Assembly: GCF_024793945.1 (NCBI RefSeq)
Contig: NZ_JANUSD010000019.1
Location: forward strand, 1-64,000
From: Emticicia fluvialis
Lineage (GTDB): Bacteria > Bacteroidota > Bacteroidia > Cytophagales > Spirosomataceae
DNA length: 64,000 nucleotides
Direction of reading: 5' to 3'
Shown here: in pieces, positions 9,146 through 18,701 of the stretch
How positions within the stretch are numbered: the first letter of the stretch is position 1
How the letters are laid out: the number at the start of each line of letters is the position of its first letter
Notes under the pieces: model-generated
The model's input: the letters and a program-made list of their open reading frames with translations, nothing else
Databases searched by the model: none
What the model was told of the DNA's origin: nothing
Made by a program: the position numbers and the translations under genes

Positions 9146-9173
9146 AAATTTAACATTATTTTATAAAGAATTA

Positions 9174-11549
9174 TTATTTCTTATCTCCGCTTGTTTGCAC
9201 ACCAGAAGGCTGGTTCTTTTTAGCTTCCTGCATTGGATTAGGCCCAGGATTAAAACTTCTCTGCTTGAAAGCCTGGAAACGGGTAGGTTGTTCTGGCTCT
9301 TTAGGGAAGGTGTTGTCAGACGTATCAATATCCGGAATCTCATGGTAAGGGTCCAGCTTGAACTTCGCTACTTTTTTGGTAGTTACCAAAGTCTTTTTCA
9401 CCTCTTTATCATTTAACCTCCAAAGTTCGGCCGGTATTCTTACGTCTTCAAAAGTACCATCTTCAAACTCCATTCTGATAATTACAGGCATTACCAAACC
9501 ACCTTTGTTTTTCAGGCTTAAAACGTAAAAGTTCTTGCCTTCATCTACCATTTTACGTTCATCGGCTGAAAGAGTAGAAAGATACTGCTCATACTTTTTC
9601 TTATCGGCTTCTGATACTGCAAATCTATCATAAGTGTTATAGAAGTCTCGCATGGTTGAGTCAGCCTCTACTACCGTCTGTTTAATATCTGTTTTGTTGC
9701 GGATATTGCTTAGTGTTTCTTTTTTGGCATCCGCATCTGCTTTAGCTGCTGCTTTAATTTTGGCGGGGTCCTGCGAGTCTATACTATACCATTCTACATT
9801 AGCAATGGCCTGGTCAACCGGCTCAACGCCATAAAACCAGCCTTTCCAGAACCAGTCAAGGTCAACGCCTGATGCGTCTTCCATTGTACGGAAGAAATCG
9901 GCAGGTGTAGGGTGTTTAAAAGCCCAACGTCGTGCGTACTCTTTGAAGGCGTAGTCGAAGAGTTCACGCCCCATGATGGTCTCCCGAAGAATGTTCAGCC
10001 CTGTTGCAGGTTTTGAATAGGCATTAGGCCCAAAAGTACCCGGCAGAATGTTATCTGAACTACTCATAATTGAGTTCTGCTTATCGGCATCCAGTTTCAT
10101 ATAACCCGTAATGTATTGTGGCTCTATACCTGTAGCCGGGAAGTTTCTGTCCCACTCAAGACAGGTTAACCCTTCCAGGAAAGAGTTCAGCCCTTCATCC
10201 ATCCATGACCACTGGCGCTCGTCAGAATTCACAATCATCGGGAAGAAGTTGTGACCAACCTCATGAATAATCACCAGAATCAGAAAGTTTTTAGTTCCTT
10301 CTGAATACGTGCCGTCAGCCTCAGGGCGTGCGCCGTTAAAGCTCATCATCGGGTACTCCATACCCCCTACTGAACCATGAACCGAATAAGCCACCGGATA
10401 CGGATAAGCAACCGTGCGTTTTGAGTAGTTAACCAATGTGTGCGCCACTACACGGGTTGAGTATTGCCCCCAAAGCGGGTTAGCCTCTTTAGGATATAAA
10501 GACATTGCCCACACCTTTTTGCCTTCAACGTCTACCTGCATGGCATCCCAGATGAATTTACGAGAAGTAGCAAAGGCAAAATCGCGTACATTTTTGGCTG
10601 CATAAATCCAGGTCTTTTTGCCGGTTGGCTTGCCCTTTTCGGCAGCCTCGGCTTCTGCCTGTGTAACAATCAGTACCGGTGTTTTTGATGTTTTGGCCTG
10701 CTCCATGCGTTTTAATTGAGTTGGAGTAAGCACTTCTTTAGGATTTTGCAGCTCTCCGGTGGCACCCAATACCATATCGTTAGGCACTGTCAGGGCTACT
10801 TTATAGTCTCCGAAAGGAAGCGTAAATTCTCCCTGCCCCAAGAACTGTTTATGCTGCCATCCGTTTACGTCATCGTAAACAGCCATACGAGGAAACCACT
10901 GGGCAATTTCATATAGAACGTTACCATCTTTCGGAAATAGCTCAAAACCGCTTCTACCCCCTACCAGTTTCAAATCGATGATGTTAAACTTCCAGTCAAC
11001 CTGAAACACAAAGGCCATACCTTTAGCCAAAGGCGCTGGCAGGTCTATGCGCATCATAGTTCCGTTAATGGTATATTTCAAATCTTTTCCAGCGGCATCT
11101 TTCACAGCCAGAATTTTATACCCGTAGTCTTTATCATTTGCGCCACTCAGATTACCAATGCTGGTAAAACTAGACCCACTGGTTGGGTTAATGGCACTCT
11201 GGCGGGTAGTGTTTCCGTCTGAGTTTTTAGAGAAAACGTTCTGGTCAAGCTGCATCCATAAGTAACGGAGTTCTTCAGGCGCATTGTTGGTGTAGGTTAT
11301 TTTCTCTGTACCGGTTATGCTTTGGTTGTTGTCGTTTAGTTCAGCTTTGATGTCATAGTCTGCCTTTTGCTGCCAGTAGTCTCTGCCAGGTGCTCCGGCT
11401 GCTGTACGAAAAGTATTAGGCGTAGGCAGGGCAGTGCCCATTTGCTCAAATTTGGTATTGGCATTGTATTGGGTAGCAGGCGCCTGCTGCGCTTGCGCCG
11501 AAACCATGCCGCACAAAACCGTCGCGATAAAAATGGAGATTTTTTTCAT
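9174..11549 (-). CDS. Secreted M1-family zinc metallopeptidase
   Basis: A 792-residue exported aminopeptidase-type enzyme. A Sec signal (MKKISIFIATVL...AQAQ) fixes the start at ATG 11549; an in-frame extension upstream to 11603 looks untranslated. The N-terminal beta domain is followed by the exopeptidase motif GGMEYP at 395-400, the zinc-binding HEVGH at 429-433 and the third ligand Glu452 in WMDEGLNSF. The long C-terminal half is rich in Lys/Asp and ends in a proline-rich tail. M1 enzymes release N-terminal residues from peptides; periplasmic or outer-membrane location is inferred from the signal. Bacteroidota carry many such paralogues for peptide scavenging. No type IX sorting domain is visible at the C-terminus. 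Confidence 0.93.
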   Translation of the reverse strand: MKKISIFIATVLCGMVSAQAQQAPATQYNANTKFEQMGTALPTPNTFRTAAGAPGRDYWQQKADYDIKAELNDNNQSITGTEKITYTNNAPEELRYLWMQLDQNVFSKNSDGNTTRQSAINPTSGSSFTSIGNLSGANDKDYGYKILAVKDAAGKDLKYTINGTMMRIDLPAPLAKGMAFVFQVDWKFNIIDLKLVGGRSGFELFPKDGNVLYEIAQWFPRMAVYDDVNGWQHKQFLGQGEFTLPFGDYKVALTVPNDMVLGATGELQNPKEVLTPTQLKRMEQAKTSKTPVLIVTQAEAEAAEKGKPTGKKTWIYAAKNVRDFAFATSRKFIWDAMQVDVEGKKVWAMSLYPKEANPLWGQYSTRVVAHTLVNYSKRTVAYPYPVAYSVHGSVGGMEYPMMSFNGARPEADGTYSEGTKNFLILVIIHEVGHNFFPMIVNSDERQWSWMDEGLNSFLEGLTCLEWDRNFPATGIEPQYITGYMKLDADKQNSIMSSSDNILPGTFGPNAYSKPATGLNILRETIMGRELFDYAFKEYARRWAFKHPTPADFFRTMEDASGVDLDWFWKGWFYGVEPVDQAIANVEWYSIDSQDPAKIKAAAKADADAKKETLSNIRNKTDIKQTVVEADSTMRDFYNTYDRFAVSEADKKKYEQYLSTLSADERKMVDEGKNFYVLSLKNKGGLVMPVIIRMEFEDGTFEDVRIPAELWRLNDKEVKKTLVTTKKVAKFKLDPYHEIPDIDTSDNTFPKEPEQPTRFQAFKQRSFNPGPNPMQEAKKNQPSGVQTSGDKK

Positions 11550-11636
11550 GCTTTGATGAAGGTTTAATACTCTGTTAGTTTTAAATGTTTGCGATTGATA
11601 CAATTTATTTTAGTCTTATGCCTTGGGCGATTGCAG

Positions 11637-12230
11637 TTAAAAAAACCATTTCTCGGTCATCAGTTTAAATGCTACCCCTGCAACAAAACTTGACAGTATG
11701 AGATTCCAGGTATGTTTTTTTACATGGAAAACATTGAGCATTAAAAAAGACAATACCAGTGCAATGGATACAATCAGTATCTGCCCGAACTCAAGCCCCA
11801 CATTAAATGCCAGCAACTGCTGAATGATGTTCTGGTCTTTACCTAATAAACTGCGGAGGTAATTAGAGAACCCCATGCCATGAATAAGCCCAAAACCCAG
11901 GGCTAAAAAATACCTTACCGGCGAAAAATGCTCTGGTACCAATACACTTGTGCTGCTCTTATGAAACAGATTGCTGATACAGGTAATAATAATTGTTACG
12001 GGTATCAGAAACTCAATGAGTTCGGTACTATAATCAATCACATTTAAAGCTGCTAAAGCAAGTGTAACCGAATGCCCGATGGTAAATGCTGTTACCAAAA
12101 TTAAAATTCGTCTCCAGTCAGATATCCTGTAAATGGCACATAAGGCTATTACAAATAAGATATGGTCATAGCCGTTGATATCGGTTATATGTTGATAACC
12201 CAACTGAAGGTAAATTGAAAATTCGGTCAT
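11637..12230 (-). CDS. HupE/UreJ-family membrane protein
   Basis: A 197-residue, roughly six-helix integral membrane protein. The conserved signatures of HupE/UreJ-like proteins are present: GYDHILFVIAL near residue 19 and FTIGHSVTLALA near 48. Members include nickel permeases and accessory proteins of hydrogenase or urease operons; Bacteroidota have orphan copies of unknown role. No hydrogenase or urease gene is in the window, so the transported substrate is unknown. I choose the ATG at 12230 (MTEFSIYLQLG); the frame extends 12 codons further. A CAAAAATA sequence at 12264-12271 (TATTTTTG on the minus strand) is a possible -7 box for it. Confidence 0.8.
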   Translation of the reverse strand: MTEFSIYLQLGYQHITDINGYDHILFVIALCAIYRISDWRRILILVTAFTIGHSVTLALAALNVIDYSTELIEFLIPVTIIITCISNLFHKSSTSVLVPEHFSPVRYFLALGFGLIHGMGFSNYLRSLLGKDQNIIQQLLAFNVGLEFGQILIVSIALVLSFLMLNVFHVKKHTWNLILSSFVAGVAFKLMTEKWFF

Positions 12231-12410
12231 TAGTTTAGTGGTTAGGCAGTATATTAGTAATAGCAAAAATACAAGTTTTGCAAAACCCTGATTATAAAGC
12301 CACTGCTTATTTTTAAAATTTTTAAGAATTACCCGCTTTCATAAACATTTTACGCAGGGCTTTTATCCGGTTGGGTTGTATTTGGCACAAACACCTGATG
12401 CACACAAAGC

Positions 12411-12445
12411 AAAAATAGCAGCCTGTAAACAAGCTGCTATTTTTT
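12411..12445 (-). terminator. Terminator of the PpiD-like gene
   Basis: A 12-bp perfect stem, AAAAATAGCAGC (12411-12422) with 12433-12444, has a 10-nt loop and A/T-rich arms. It lies 24 bp beyond the stop of the minus-strand gene ending at 12469. Confidence 0.85.
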
Positions 12446-12468
12446 AATTTATAACGGTTTCTGACGTA

Positions 12469-14607
12469 TCAGAAGAATTTCGATCTGTTATCTACGATTT
12501 TCGCGTTATCGCGGATAGCCTGGTTGGCCATATAAGAAGCGCCAAAGCCTCCGGTACGTTGCAATACCTGTGCTTTATACTGGCTGTAGTCTGCAATGGC
12601 TGGGGCGTTTTCAAGACGCGTGGTTTCTACAATAAACACACCGTTTTCGCCAACAAATGGTTTTGAGCGTTTGCCTGATGCCAGACTGAAAATCTTACCG
12701 ATGGCGATAGGGTCAACACCTGGAGTAGTTAACAGACCAGTGGCAAAACTGATACCATTGGCGGCCTCAACTATAGCACCCGCACCATATTTTTGTGCAA
12801 TTTGCTCTAAAGTACCCGAAGCCCCGTTCAATTTTTTCAGAATCTGTTCTCCTTTAATTTCGTTACGCACTTTGGCTGTTAAAGCTTCTCTGAAGTCGTC
12901 TACCTTAGGGCTGTCTTTTTCTGATTTAGCTGTAACTGCTGCCACAATAAAATTATCGCCTATTTCAAAAACGCGGTTAGAAACCGAGCCTACTTTGGTG
13001 TCGTCATTAAATGCCCACAAAACAACTTCGCGTGCGTTCTGTATTGTGTTGAAAGCAGTTGCTTCAGGGAAAACCCTTTCGGCTTTCAGCATAACCAGTT
13101 TAGGGTCTTTCTTAACGGCCTCTTCAAACTCTTTTTCTGAACCTGCACCTGAACGCAATGTTTCAGCTCTTTGATACGCTGCATTGCGGGTTGCTTCGCT
13201 GGCCTGTAATTCGCGGCTGATGCTGGCAATTTTATATTTTAAGTTTGACTTAGGCTCAGTTACTTTAATAATATGGTAACCAAAGTCTGTCTCAACCAGA
13301 TTAGGTATCAGACCAGTTCCGCTAAAGCCAAAAACGGCGTTGTCAAATGGTTTTACCATCGCACCTTGTTTAAAGAAGCCCAGGTCTCCGCCTTGCTGAG
13401 CCGAACCGTCCTGGCTGTTGGTACGAGCCAGCGTTGCAAAATCAGCACCTTGTTTCAGCTGGTCAAGAATAGACTGTGCCTGTTTGCGCGCCAATGCTTT
13501 TGCAGAATCTGGCGCTGTTTTGTTTACCGGAATCAGAATATGGCTTGCTCTTGCAGTGTAGGCGGTGTCGGTAGTAGTACCTTCATATTTATGAATAGAA
13601 TATACGCTTCCTTCTTTAAACGGCCCGATTACCGCACCAGGGATAGCCGATGCCAAAGCCGCTTTCAATTCCGGGGTCAGTTCGCTGGCTGAACGCTCAA
13701 ACGGCAATCTTATTTCTGAATTGATAGTGGCATAATCTTGCGGGTCTTTAGCTGCAGCCAAACCTTTTGCAAAAGATTTGATGTCTTCATAAAGCGCGGC
13801 GCTGTCTTCTTTAGTAGGAGCAACCTGATACACCACATAGTTGAAAGAGCGGCTGTCATAACCTGTATATTCATTTTTATGTTTACTCAGGTAATCAGAC
13901 AACTGGCTGTCTGTAACTTTAATGGTAGTATCGTTTACGCTAAAGAATGGCACATACAAATAACGGGCATCTGCCTTGCTAACTTGGCCTTCGTATTCTT
14001 TTTTGGCTTCTGCTGTTGTTACAAATGTGGCCGCACTAATTAATGCATTGTATTTTTCTAACAAACGTTGTTTGATTGCCTGTTTTTTGATTTGCTCCCA
14101 GGCCATTTTCTGAGGCGCAGGCAATTGGTTTTTAGCTGCTGCGTCAATAAACTGAATATGACTGTTGCGGTCATACTGCCCTGTTTGAGGATTAGTAAAT
14201 TGCTGCCTGATAAGCGGGCTAAGGTTTTTGGTGCCCTGAATCATCTCGCTTAACTCTTCAGGTGTTACTTTCAGACCTAATTTTTCAAATTCTTCATTAT
14301 AGGCAATGTCGAAAATCATCTCCTCCCATACCTGATTGCGGAGTTGTTGAACTTCCTGCTCCTGAAGAGCTCTGCCTGCCTGTTGTTCGTAGTTGGAACG
14401 TGCTGCATCCAGCTTTGCCTGAAATGCCTGGGCATCAATGGTAGTACCGGCTATTTCACCGATTTTGTTTTTATTACCACCAAACAAGCCTCCATTTCCG
14501 CCACTTCCGTAGAATAAGTCTCCTCCAACGATAAATAGAATAAGGGCAACTGCAATAACTGCAACTGCGATTCCCGAACGCTCCCGAATTTTGTTAATTA
14601 AAGCCAT
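12469..14607 (-). CDS. PpiD/SurA-like peptidyl-prolyl isomerase, membrane-anchored
   Basis: A 712-residue periplasmic folding factor. A short cytoplasmic N-terminus is followed by one membrane helix at about residues 13-33, then an elongated SurA_N-like chaperone region (about 45-250). A parvulin (PpiC-type) domain spans about 354-449, with the opening ASHILIP and the core block GGDLGFFKQGAMVKPF. A long C-terminal region follows, perhaps a degenerate second parvulin domain. In E. coli, PpiD sits at the Sec translocon and helps newly exported proteins; the same is inferred here, probably serving outer-membrane and type IX cargo. Its promoter, with the best -33 match in the window, is at 14691-14723, and a terminator follows the stop. 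Confidence 0.93.
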   Translation of the reverse strand: MALINKIRERSGIAVAVIAVALILFIVGGDLFYGSGGNGGLFGGNKNKIGEIAGTTIDAQAFQAKLDAARSNYEQQAGRALQEQEVQQLRNQVWEEMIFDIAYNEEFEKLGLKVTPEELSEMIQGTKNLSPLIRQQFTNPQTGQYDRNSHIQFIDAAAKNQLPAPQKMAWEQIKKQAIKQRLLEKYNALISAATFVTTAEAKKEYEGQVSKADARYLYVPFFSVNDTTIKVTDSQLSDYLSKHKNEYTGYDSRSFNYVVYQVAPTKEDSAALYEDIKSFAKGLAAAKDPQDYATINSEIRLPFERSASELTPELKAALASAIPGAVIGPFKEGSVYSIHKYEGTTTDTAYTARASHILIPVNKTAPDSAKALARKQAQSILDQLKQGADFATLARTNSQDGSAQQGGDLGFFKQGAMVKPFDNAVFGFSGTGLIPNLVETDFGYHIIKVTEPKSNLKYKIASISRELQASEATRNAAYQRAETLRSGAGSEKEFEEAVKKDPKLVMLKAERVFPEATAFNTIQNAREVVLWAFNDDTKVGSVSNRVFEIGDNFIVAAVTAKSEKDSPKVDDFREALTAKVRNEIKGEQILKKLNGASGTLEQIAQKYGAGAIVEAANGISFATGLLTTPGVDPIAIGKIFSLASGKRSKPFVGENGVFIVETTRLENAPAIADYSQYKAQVLQRTGGFGASYMANQAIRDNAKIVDNRSKFF

Positions 14608-14690
14608 TAGTTTTTATTTTATACTTAGATTTTGGTCCGTGTTTTTAGGAATATAGGTTTAAATAGTAAAGTACTCAAAAAAACGAACCG

Positions 14691-14723
14691 CAAAAATACA
14701 CACATTCATACATAATATCAAAG
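14691..14723 (-). promoter_or_regulatory. Bacteroidota-type promoter of the ppiD-like gene
   Basis: On the minus strand a CTTTG -33 element (14719-14723) is followed by a 20-bp spacer and TATTTTTG (14691-14698), a full match to TAnnTTTG. The start codon lies 84 bp further on. Confidence 0.75.
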
Positions 14724-15145
14724 AAATACAATTAGTAAAATGTGTTTTTTAAGAAGTTTTATATCCGGTAACTTAACCGATTGCCCAGGGGTGTAGCCAA
14801 AATCCTTTTTCAGGGTTCAATCTGCCCGTTTTCTTCAACAAAGCCGACAAATTATTTTTTGTAAATTATTTATTTTCAGTTGTTTGATGTACCCCAAAAC
14901 ACAGTTAAAATTAAAAACCGCTTACTGGCAGCAAATCCAGTTACCCATTGCTGCACAACCTTTGCCACAAAAAAGTTGCGTTTTAATAAAACCTGCCCCA
15001 CAACCCTACGCAAAAACAAAAAGTTACTGATGGGCTATTGAAACTATCAAAGCTGCCGCAACCACGGTTGTTTGTATCTATTTGGCAGGCACATTAAAAA
15101 CTACTATAATTTGTGAATGTACATGATTAGAGACAAATAATTGCC

Positions 15146-15153
15146 TAATTTTG
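15146..15153 (+). promoter_or_regulatory. Candidate -7 box of gldB
   Basis: TAATTTTG, 32 bp before the gldB start, matches TAnnTTTG. At the expected -33 position there is ATG rather than TTG, so the match is partial. Confidence 0.45.
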
Positions 15154-15184
15154 TACGTTTTTCGAAAAAACACTTATTCATCGT

Positions 15185-16180
15185 ATGAAATATCGTATCC
15201 CCGGTTTTTTCTTTCTGATTGCATCCTGTTTTTATGCCTGCCAGAATACCGATTCTGCTGCTGAAGCAGATGTATCTCAGATACAGGTAAATGTGACAAT
15301 TGAGCACCTTGAAAACACATTGATGAACCTGAAAAGCAAAGAAGAAATCAAAGGTTTTCTTGAAAAACACCCGGTCTTTGTTGAAACCTTCTATCAGACA
15401 TCGGCCAGTGACCCGGCTCTCATTGACCGGATTGATATGCTGATTCATCACCCTGCCATTCATGAATTGTACCAGCAGACACAACAGGCATTTGGCAATT
15501 CAGACAGCCTGAGGCTTCAATTTGAAAATGCCTTCAGGCATATAAAATACTATTACCCCGATTTCAAAGAGCCAAAGATTATCACTACGTTTGCCGGTCT
15601 GGACAATGAACTGGTAGTTACCGATAGTCTGATAGTGATTCCGCTGGAATCTTTCATTGGCCCCGGAGCCAAATACCGCCCGCAGCACCCTAACTATATG
15701 CTGAAACGATACGACAAACCTTATCTGGTACCTACGGTGATTACTTTGCTGTCGAGAAAATACAACAGAGTTGATTTGAACGACCGTTCTTTACTGGCCG
15801 ATATGGTGTTTTATGGCAAGAGTTTTGAGTTTACCCGGGCGGTTATACCCAACATTGCTGATTCGCTCGTAGTTGCCTATGCCGACTCAAATCTTGTAAA
15901 GACCTGGCATAATCAGGAATACGTGTGGGGGTATTTTCTTGACAACAAACTACTTTTTGAAACCAACGACAGAATAAAAGACAAGTATGTATCTGAAAGA
16001 CCATTTGTAACCGAAATAGGGGCTGACTGCCCCGGGCGCATTGGCCAATGGGTGGGTTGGCGAATAGTAAGCCGGTATCGAACCGAAAACCCGGCGGTTA
16101 CGTTAGTACAACTGATGGAAAACACCAATGCTCGCGAGATTTTTGAGCAATCGAAATATAAAGGGCAAACAGAAGATTAG
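15185..16180 (+). CDS. gldB: Gliding motility lipoprotein GldB
   Basis: A 331-residue lipoprotein. The signal segment ends in closely spaced cysteines (Cys15 in LIASC and Cys19 in FYAC), either of which could be lipidated. The mature protein has the GldB pattern, including FVETFY near residue 62, the block FAGLDNELVVTDSLIVIPLESF about 130-150, a central PYLVPT region and the C-terminal CPGRIGQWVGWRIV. GldB is required for surface gliding in Flavobacterium johnsoniae, is predicted to be membrane-anchored, and supports type IX secretion function. The two type B sorting-domain proteins at 33.9-40.9 kb are plausible cargo of the same machinery. No other gld gene is adjacent; the next gene is an ABC exporter 61 bp downstream. 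Confidence 0.93.
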   Translation: MKYRIPGFFFLIASCFYACQNTDSAAEADVSQIQVNVTIEHLENTLMNLKSKEEIKGFLEKHPVFVETFYQTSASDPALIDRIDMLIHHPAIHELYQQTQQAFGNSDSLRLQFENAFRHIKYYYPDFKEPKIITTFAGLDNELVVTDSLIVIPLESFIGPGAKYRPQHPNYMLKRYDKPYLVPTVITLLSRKYNRVDLNDRSLLADMVFYGKSFEFTRAVIPNIADSLVVAYADSNLVKTWHNQEYVWGYFLDNKLLFETNDRIKDKYVSERPFVTEIGADCPGRIGQWVGWRIVSRYRTENPAVTLVQLMENTNAREIFEQSKYKGQTED

Positions 16181-16241
16181 TCTGCCTGCCTATTACCTTT
16201 TAAAATTTAAAATCCCCGGCGGTATCTGAGGATAAAGTACT

Positions 16242-18143
16242 ATGGCAAAAAGAACCCGAAGTTTTGGAGAAGAGGCTTCAGAAAAAGACAAGAAAAAACT
16301 AAGTAAAGAAGGATTCAGAAAGGCGCTGAAGGTTTTCAGATTTACGTTGCCTTATAAATGGACATTTGCGATTGGCTTCATTTTTCTGGTGTTGTCGCAG
16401 CTTACGTCAATGAGCATTCCGCTTTTAATGGGCCAGATGGTAGGAGCCATTGTTTCGCCTGAAAAAGCGGCTTCCATACCTAATTCAAACCCTATTGGCA
16501 ATGCAAGTATTTTAGGCGACAAGCTTCAGAATGTTTTTCATGCTGCACCTGAATTTACTTTAAACGAGGTTACTTTTCTGTTCGTTGTTTTACTGATTCT
16601 GCAGGCGGGTTTCTCTTTTCTGAGGGTGTACACTTTTACGAGGGTATCTGAACAATCCATGCGAGACCTCCGCAAAGAGTTATATGCCAAAATTATCACG
16701 CTGCCGGTTACTTTCTTTGAAAAAAGCCGTGTTGGTGAGCTGATGAGCCGGATAACGTCTGACGTAACGCAGTTGCAGGATGTGCTTTCTACCACACTGG
16801 CCGAGCTGTTCAGACAGGCATTTACGCTGGTGGGCGGTGTGTTACTGATTACGCTTATATCTGGCAAACTGACACTTTTTATGCTGTCTACGTTTCCGTT
16901 TCTGGTGGTGGCCGCTATTATTTTCGGACGATTTATCAGAAAAAATTCTAAAATTGTACAAGACGAACTGGCCAAGACAAATATTATTGTAGAAGAAACC
17001 CTGCAGTCGGTCAATGTAGTAAAAGCCTTTACCAACGAACGCCTTGAGGTAGCAAGATACACTTCTTCTATACAGAAAGTAGTTGAATATGCCCTCAAAG
17101 CAGCTACTTTCAGGGGTGGTTTTATTTCGTTCATTATTTTTGTATTGTTTGGTGGCGTTGTAGGGGTTGTATGGTATGGCGGTAATCTGGTGCTGAGTGG
17201 TGAGCTTGATTTTAAAGACCTGTTTACATTTATTATCTATACAGGTTTTATCGGGGGCTCGGTTGGTGGTTTGGGTGATATGTATGCTCAGATTCAGAAA
17301 ACGATTGGGGCATCTGAAAGGGTACTGGAAATTCTGGGAGAGGAATCAGAAGTAGATGTTTCGCGTACGGTTGAATTTAAGAAAACAGCCGGAAATGTTT
17401 CATTTAAACAGGTAGGTTTTGAGTATCCTTCAAGGGCTGACGTAAGCGTGCTGAAAGATGTATCAATTGAGGTGAAATCGGGAGAGAAAATTGCATTGGT
17501 TGGGCAAAGCGGGGCTGGTAAATCGACACTGGTGCAGCTTTTAATGAAGATGTATCCGCTTACAAAAGGCCAGATACTGATTGACGGTAAAGATATTGCC
17601 ACACAAGATGTAACCGAACTCAGAAGTAACATTGCCATCGTACCGCAGGAGGTAATGCTTTTTGGAGGCACCATTTTTGAGAATATAGCCTATGGCAAAC
17701 CGGGCGCCACAGAAGCCGAGGTATTTGAGGCCGCCAGAAAAGCCAATGCCTACGACTTCATCACGTCGTTTCCTGAGAAATTCCAGACAATTGTGGGCGA
17801 AAGAGGTGTGAAACTATCGGGCGGACAAAGACAGCGTGTGGCCATTGCGCGGGCTATTCTGAAAGACCCGTCTATTCTGATTCTGGATGAAGCCACCAGT
17901 GCACTTGACTCGGAATCTGAAAAACTGGTACAGGGTGCGTTGGATGAACTGATGAAAAACCGCACTACCATTATTATTGCCCATCGCCTGGCAACCATCC
18001 GAAATGTAGATACCATCTATGTCTTAAAAGACGGCAGGATTGCCGAATTGGGTTCGCACGACGAATTGATACTAAAAGAAGAAGGAATTTACGCAAATCT
18101 GGTTAAATTACAGTTTGAAAACGTAAATTTGCTGGTAGAATAG
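16242..18143 (+). CDS. ABC exporter, fused permease and ATPase (MsbA/ABCB type)
   Basis: A 633-residue half-transporter. An exporter-type membrane domain of six helices occupies about residues 35-345, with intracellular-loop sequence LRKELYAKIITLPVTFFEK near 150. The nucleotide-binding domain follows: Walker A GQSGAGKST near 421, signature LSGGQRQRVAIARAI near 525, Walker B ILILDEATSALD near 543 and the H-loop AHRLAT. It should act as a homodimer in the inner membrane, exporting lipids, peptides or drugs; the substrate cannot be read. A linker-like insertion after the first helix (about 70-95) includes VSPEKAASIPNSN. It follows gldB by 61 bp and may share its transcript. Confidence 0.95.
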   Translation: MAKRTRSFGEEASEKDKKKLSKEGFRKALKVFRFTLPYKWTFAIGFIFLVLSQLTSMSIPLLMGQMVGAIVSPEKAASIPNSNPIGNASILGDKLQNVFHAAPEFTLNEVTFLFVVLLILQAGFSFLRVYTFTRVSEQSMRDLRKELYAKIITLPVTFFEKSRVGELMSRITSDVTQLQDVLSTTLAELFRQAFTLVGGVLLITLISGKLTLFMLSTFPFLVVAAIIFGRFIRKNSKIVQDELAKTNIIVEETLQSVNVVKAFTNERLEVARYTSSIQKVVEYALKAATFRGGFISFIIFVLFGGVVGVVWYGGNLVLSGELDFKDLFTFIIYTGFIGGSVGGLGDMYAQIQKTIGASERVLEILGEESEVDVSRTVEFKKTAGNVSFKQVGFEYPSRADVSVLKDVSIEVKSGEKIALVGQSGAGKSTLVQLLMKMYPLTKGQILIDGKDIATQDVTELRSNIAIVPQEVMLFGGTIFENIAYGKPGATEAEVFEAARKANAYDFITSFPEKFQTIVGERGVKLSGGQRQRVAIARAILKDPSILILDEATSALDSESEKLVQGALDELMKNRTTIIIAHRLATIRNVDTIYVLKDGRIAELGSHDELILKEEGIYANLVKLQFENVNLLVE

Positions 18144-18221
18144 GTCTTGTAATTAATGTACTCGAAAAGTGCAGATATTGACAATACAAAACGACTTTCA
18201 TGAATTTATCGTTTATAAATT

Positions 18222-18641
18222 ATGAGTCTCTCTAAAAATACACTGAAAGAATACGACTTGCGCCATACGGGCTGTCGTGAAGATATATTGGCGTCTTTTC
18301 AGACTTACAGCCATGCGCTTTCGCACGGAGACCTGGAAAACCTGTTCGGAGAGCGCTTTGACAGGGTTACTATTTACAGAACCCTGAAAACCTTTGTTGA
18401 AAAAGGTATAATACATAAAGTACTGGACGACGAAGGCGGCACCAAGTATGCACTCTGCCGTTCTACTGAGTGCTCTCATGAAGAGCACCACCACGACCAC
18501 GTTCATTTTAAATGTTTGTCGTGCGGTAATACTACCTGCCTTGAAAGTGTGCATATACCTAAGATTAGCTTACCCGATGGCTACAAGCTGTCTGAAATTA
18601 ATATGCTTATGCAAGGCACCTGCCCTGTATGCAATGCCTGA
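18222..18641 (+). CDS. Fur-family transcriptional regulator
   Basis: A 139-residue metal-responsive repressor of the Fur/Zur/PerR family. The N-terminal winged helix includes the recognition-helix block RVTIYRTLKTFVEKG at 48-62. The dimer domain carries the regulatory site HDHVHF at 91-96 and two cysteine pairs, C98/C101 and C134/C137, forming the structural zinc site. A His/Glu-rich run just before it (HEEHHH, 86-91) adds metal ligands. Whether it senses iron, zinc or peroxide cannot be decided. An EamA exporter gene follows 60 bp later; the siderophore-related gene at 27763 is a conceivable target but no Fur box was identified. Confidence 0.92.
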   Translation: MSLSKNTLKEYDLRHTGCREDILASFQTYSHALSHGDLENLFGERFDRVTIYRTLKTFVEKGIIHKVLDDEGGTKYALCRSTECSHEEHHHDHVHFKCLSCGNTTCLESVHIPKISLPDGYKLSEINMLMQGTCPVCNA

Positions 18642-18701
18642 AACCCAACCCGTTTCAGCATGCTGTTTTTTAGAATTGCCCTGCTTTCACTGCTTTAATC
18701 C

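Larger units (their letters stand above)
14608..15184. other. 577-bp intergenic region between ppiD-like gene and gldB
   Basis: The largest gene-free stretch in the window separates two divergent genes. It holds the promoter of the ppiD-like gene at 14691-14723 and a candidate gldB -7 box at 15146-15153. The middle (about 14750-15060) is A/T-rich with C/A-rich patches. I found no ORF with coding character, no tRNA and no strong hairpin there. Confidence 0.6.

Noticed and set aside
12596..13174. 192-codon plus-strand frame
   Set aside because: It is antisense to the PpiD-like gene, has a biased composition and no motif.
14608..15184. tRNA or small gene in the largest gap
   Set aside because: I found no cloverleaf pattern or open frame with coding character; only promoter elements at both ends.
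16538..17134. 198-codon minus-strand frame
   Set aside because: It lies opposite the membrane domain of the ABC exporter and is serine-rich, as reverse-strand shadows often are.
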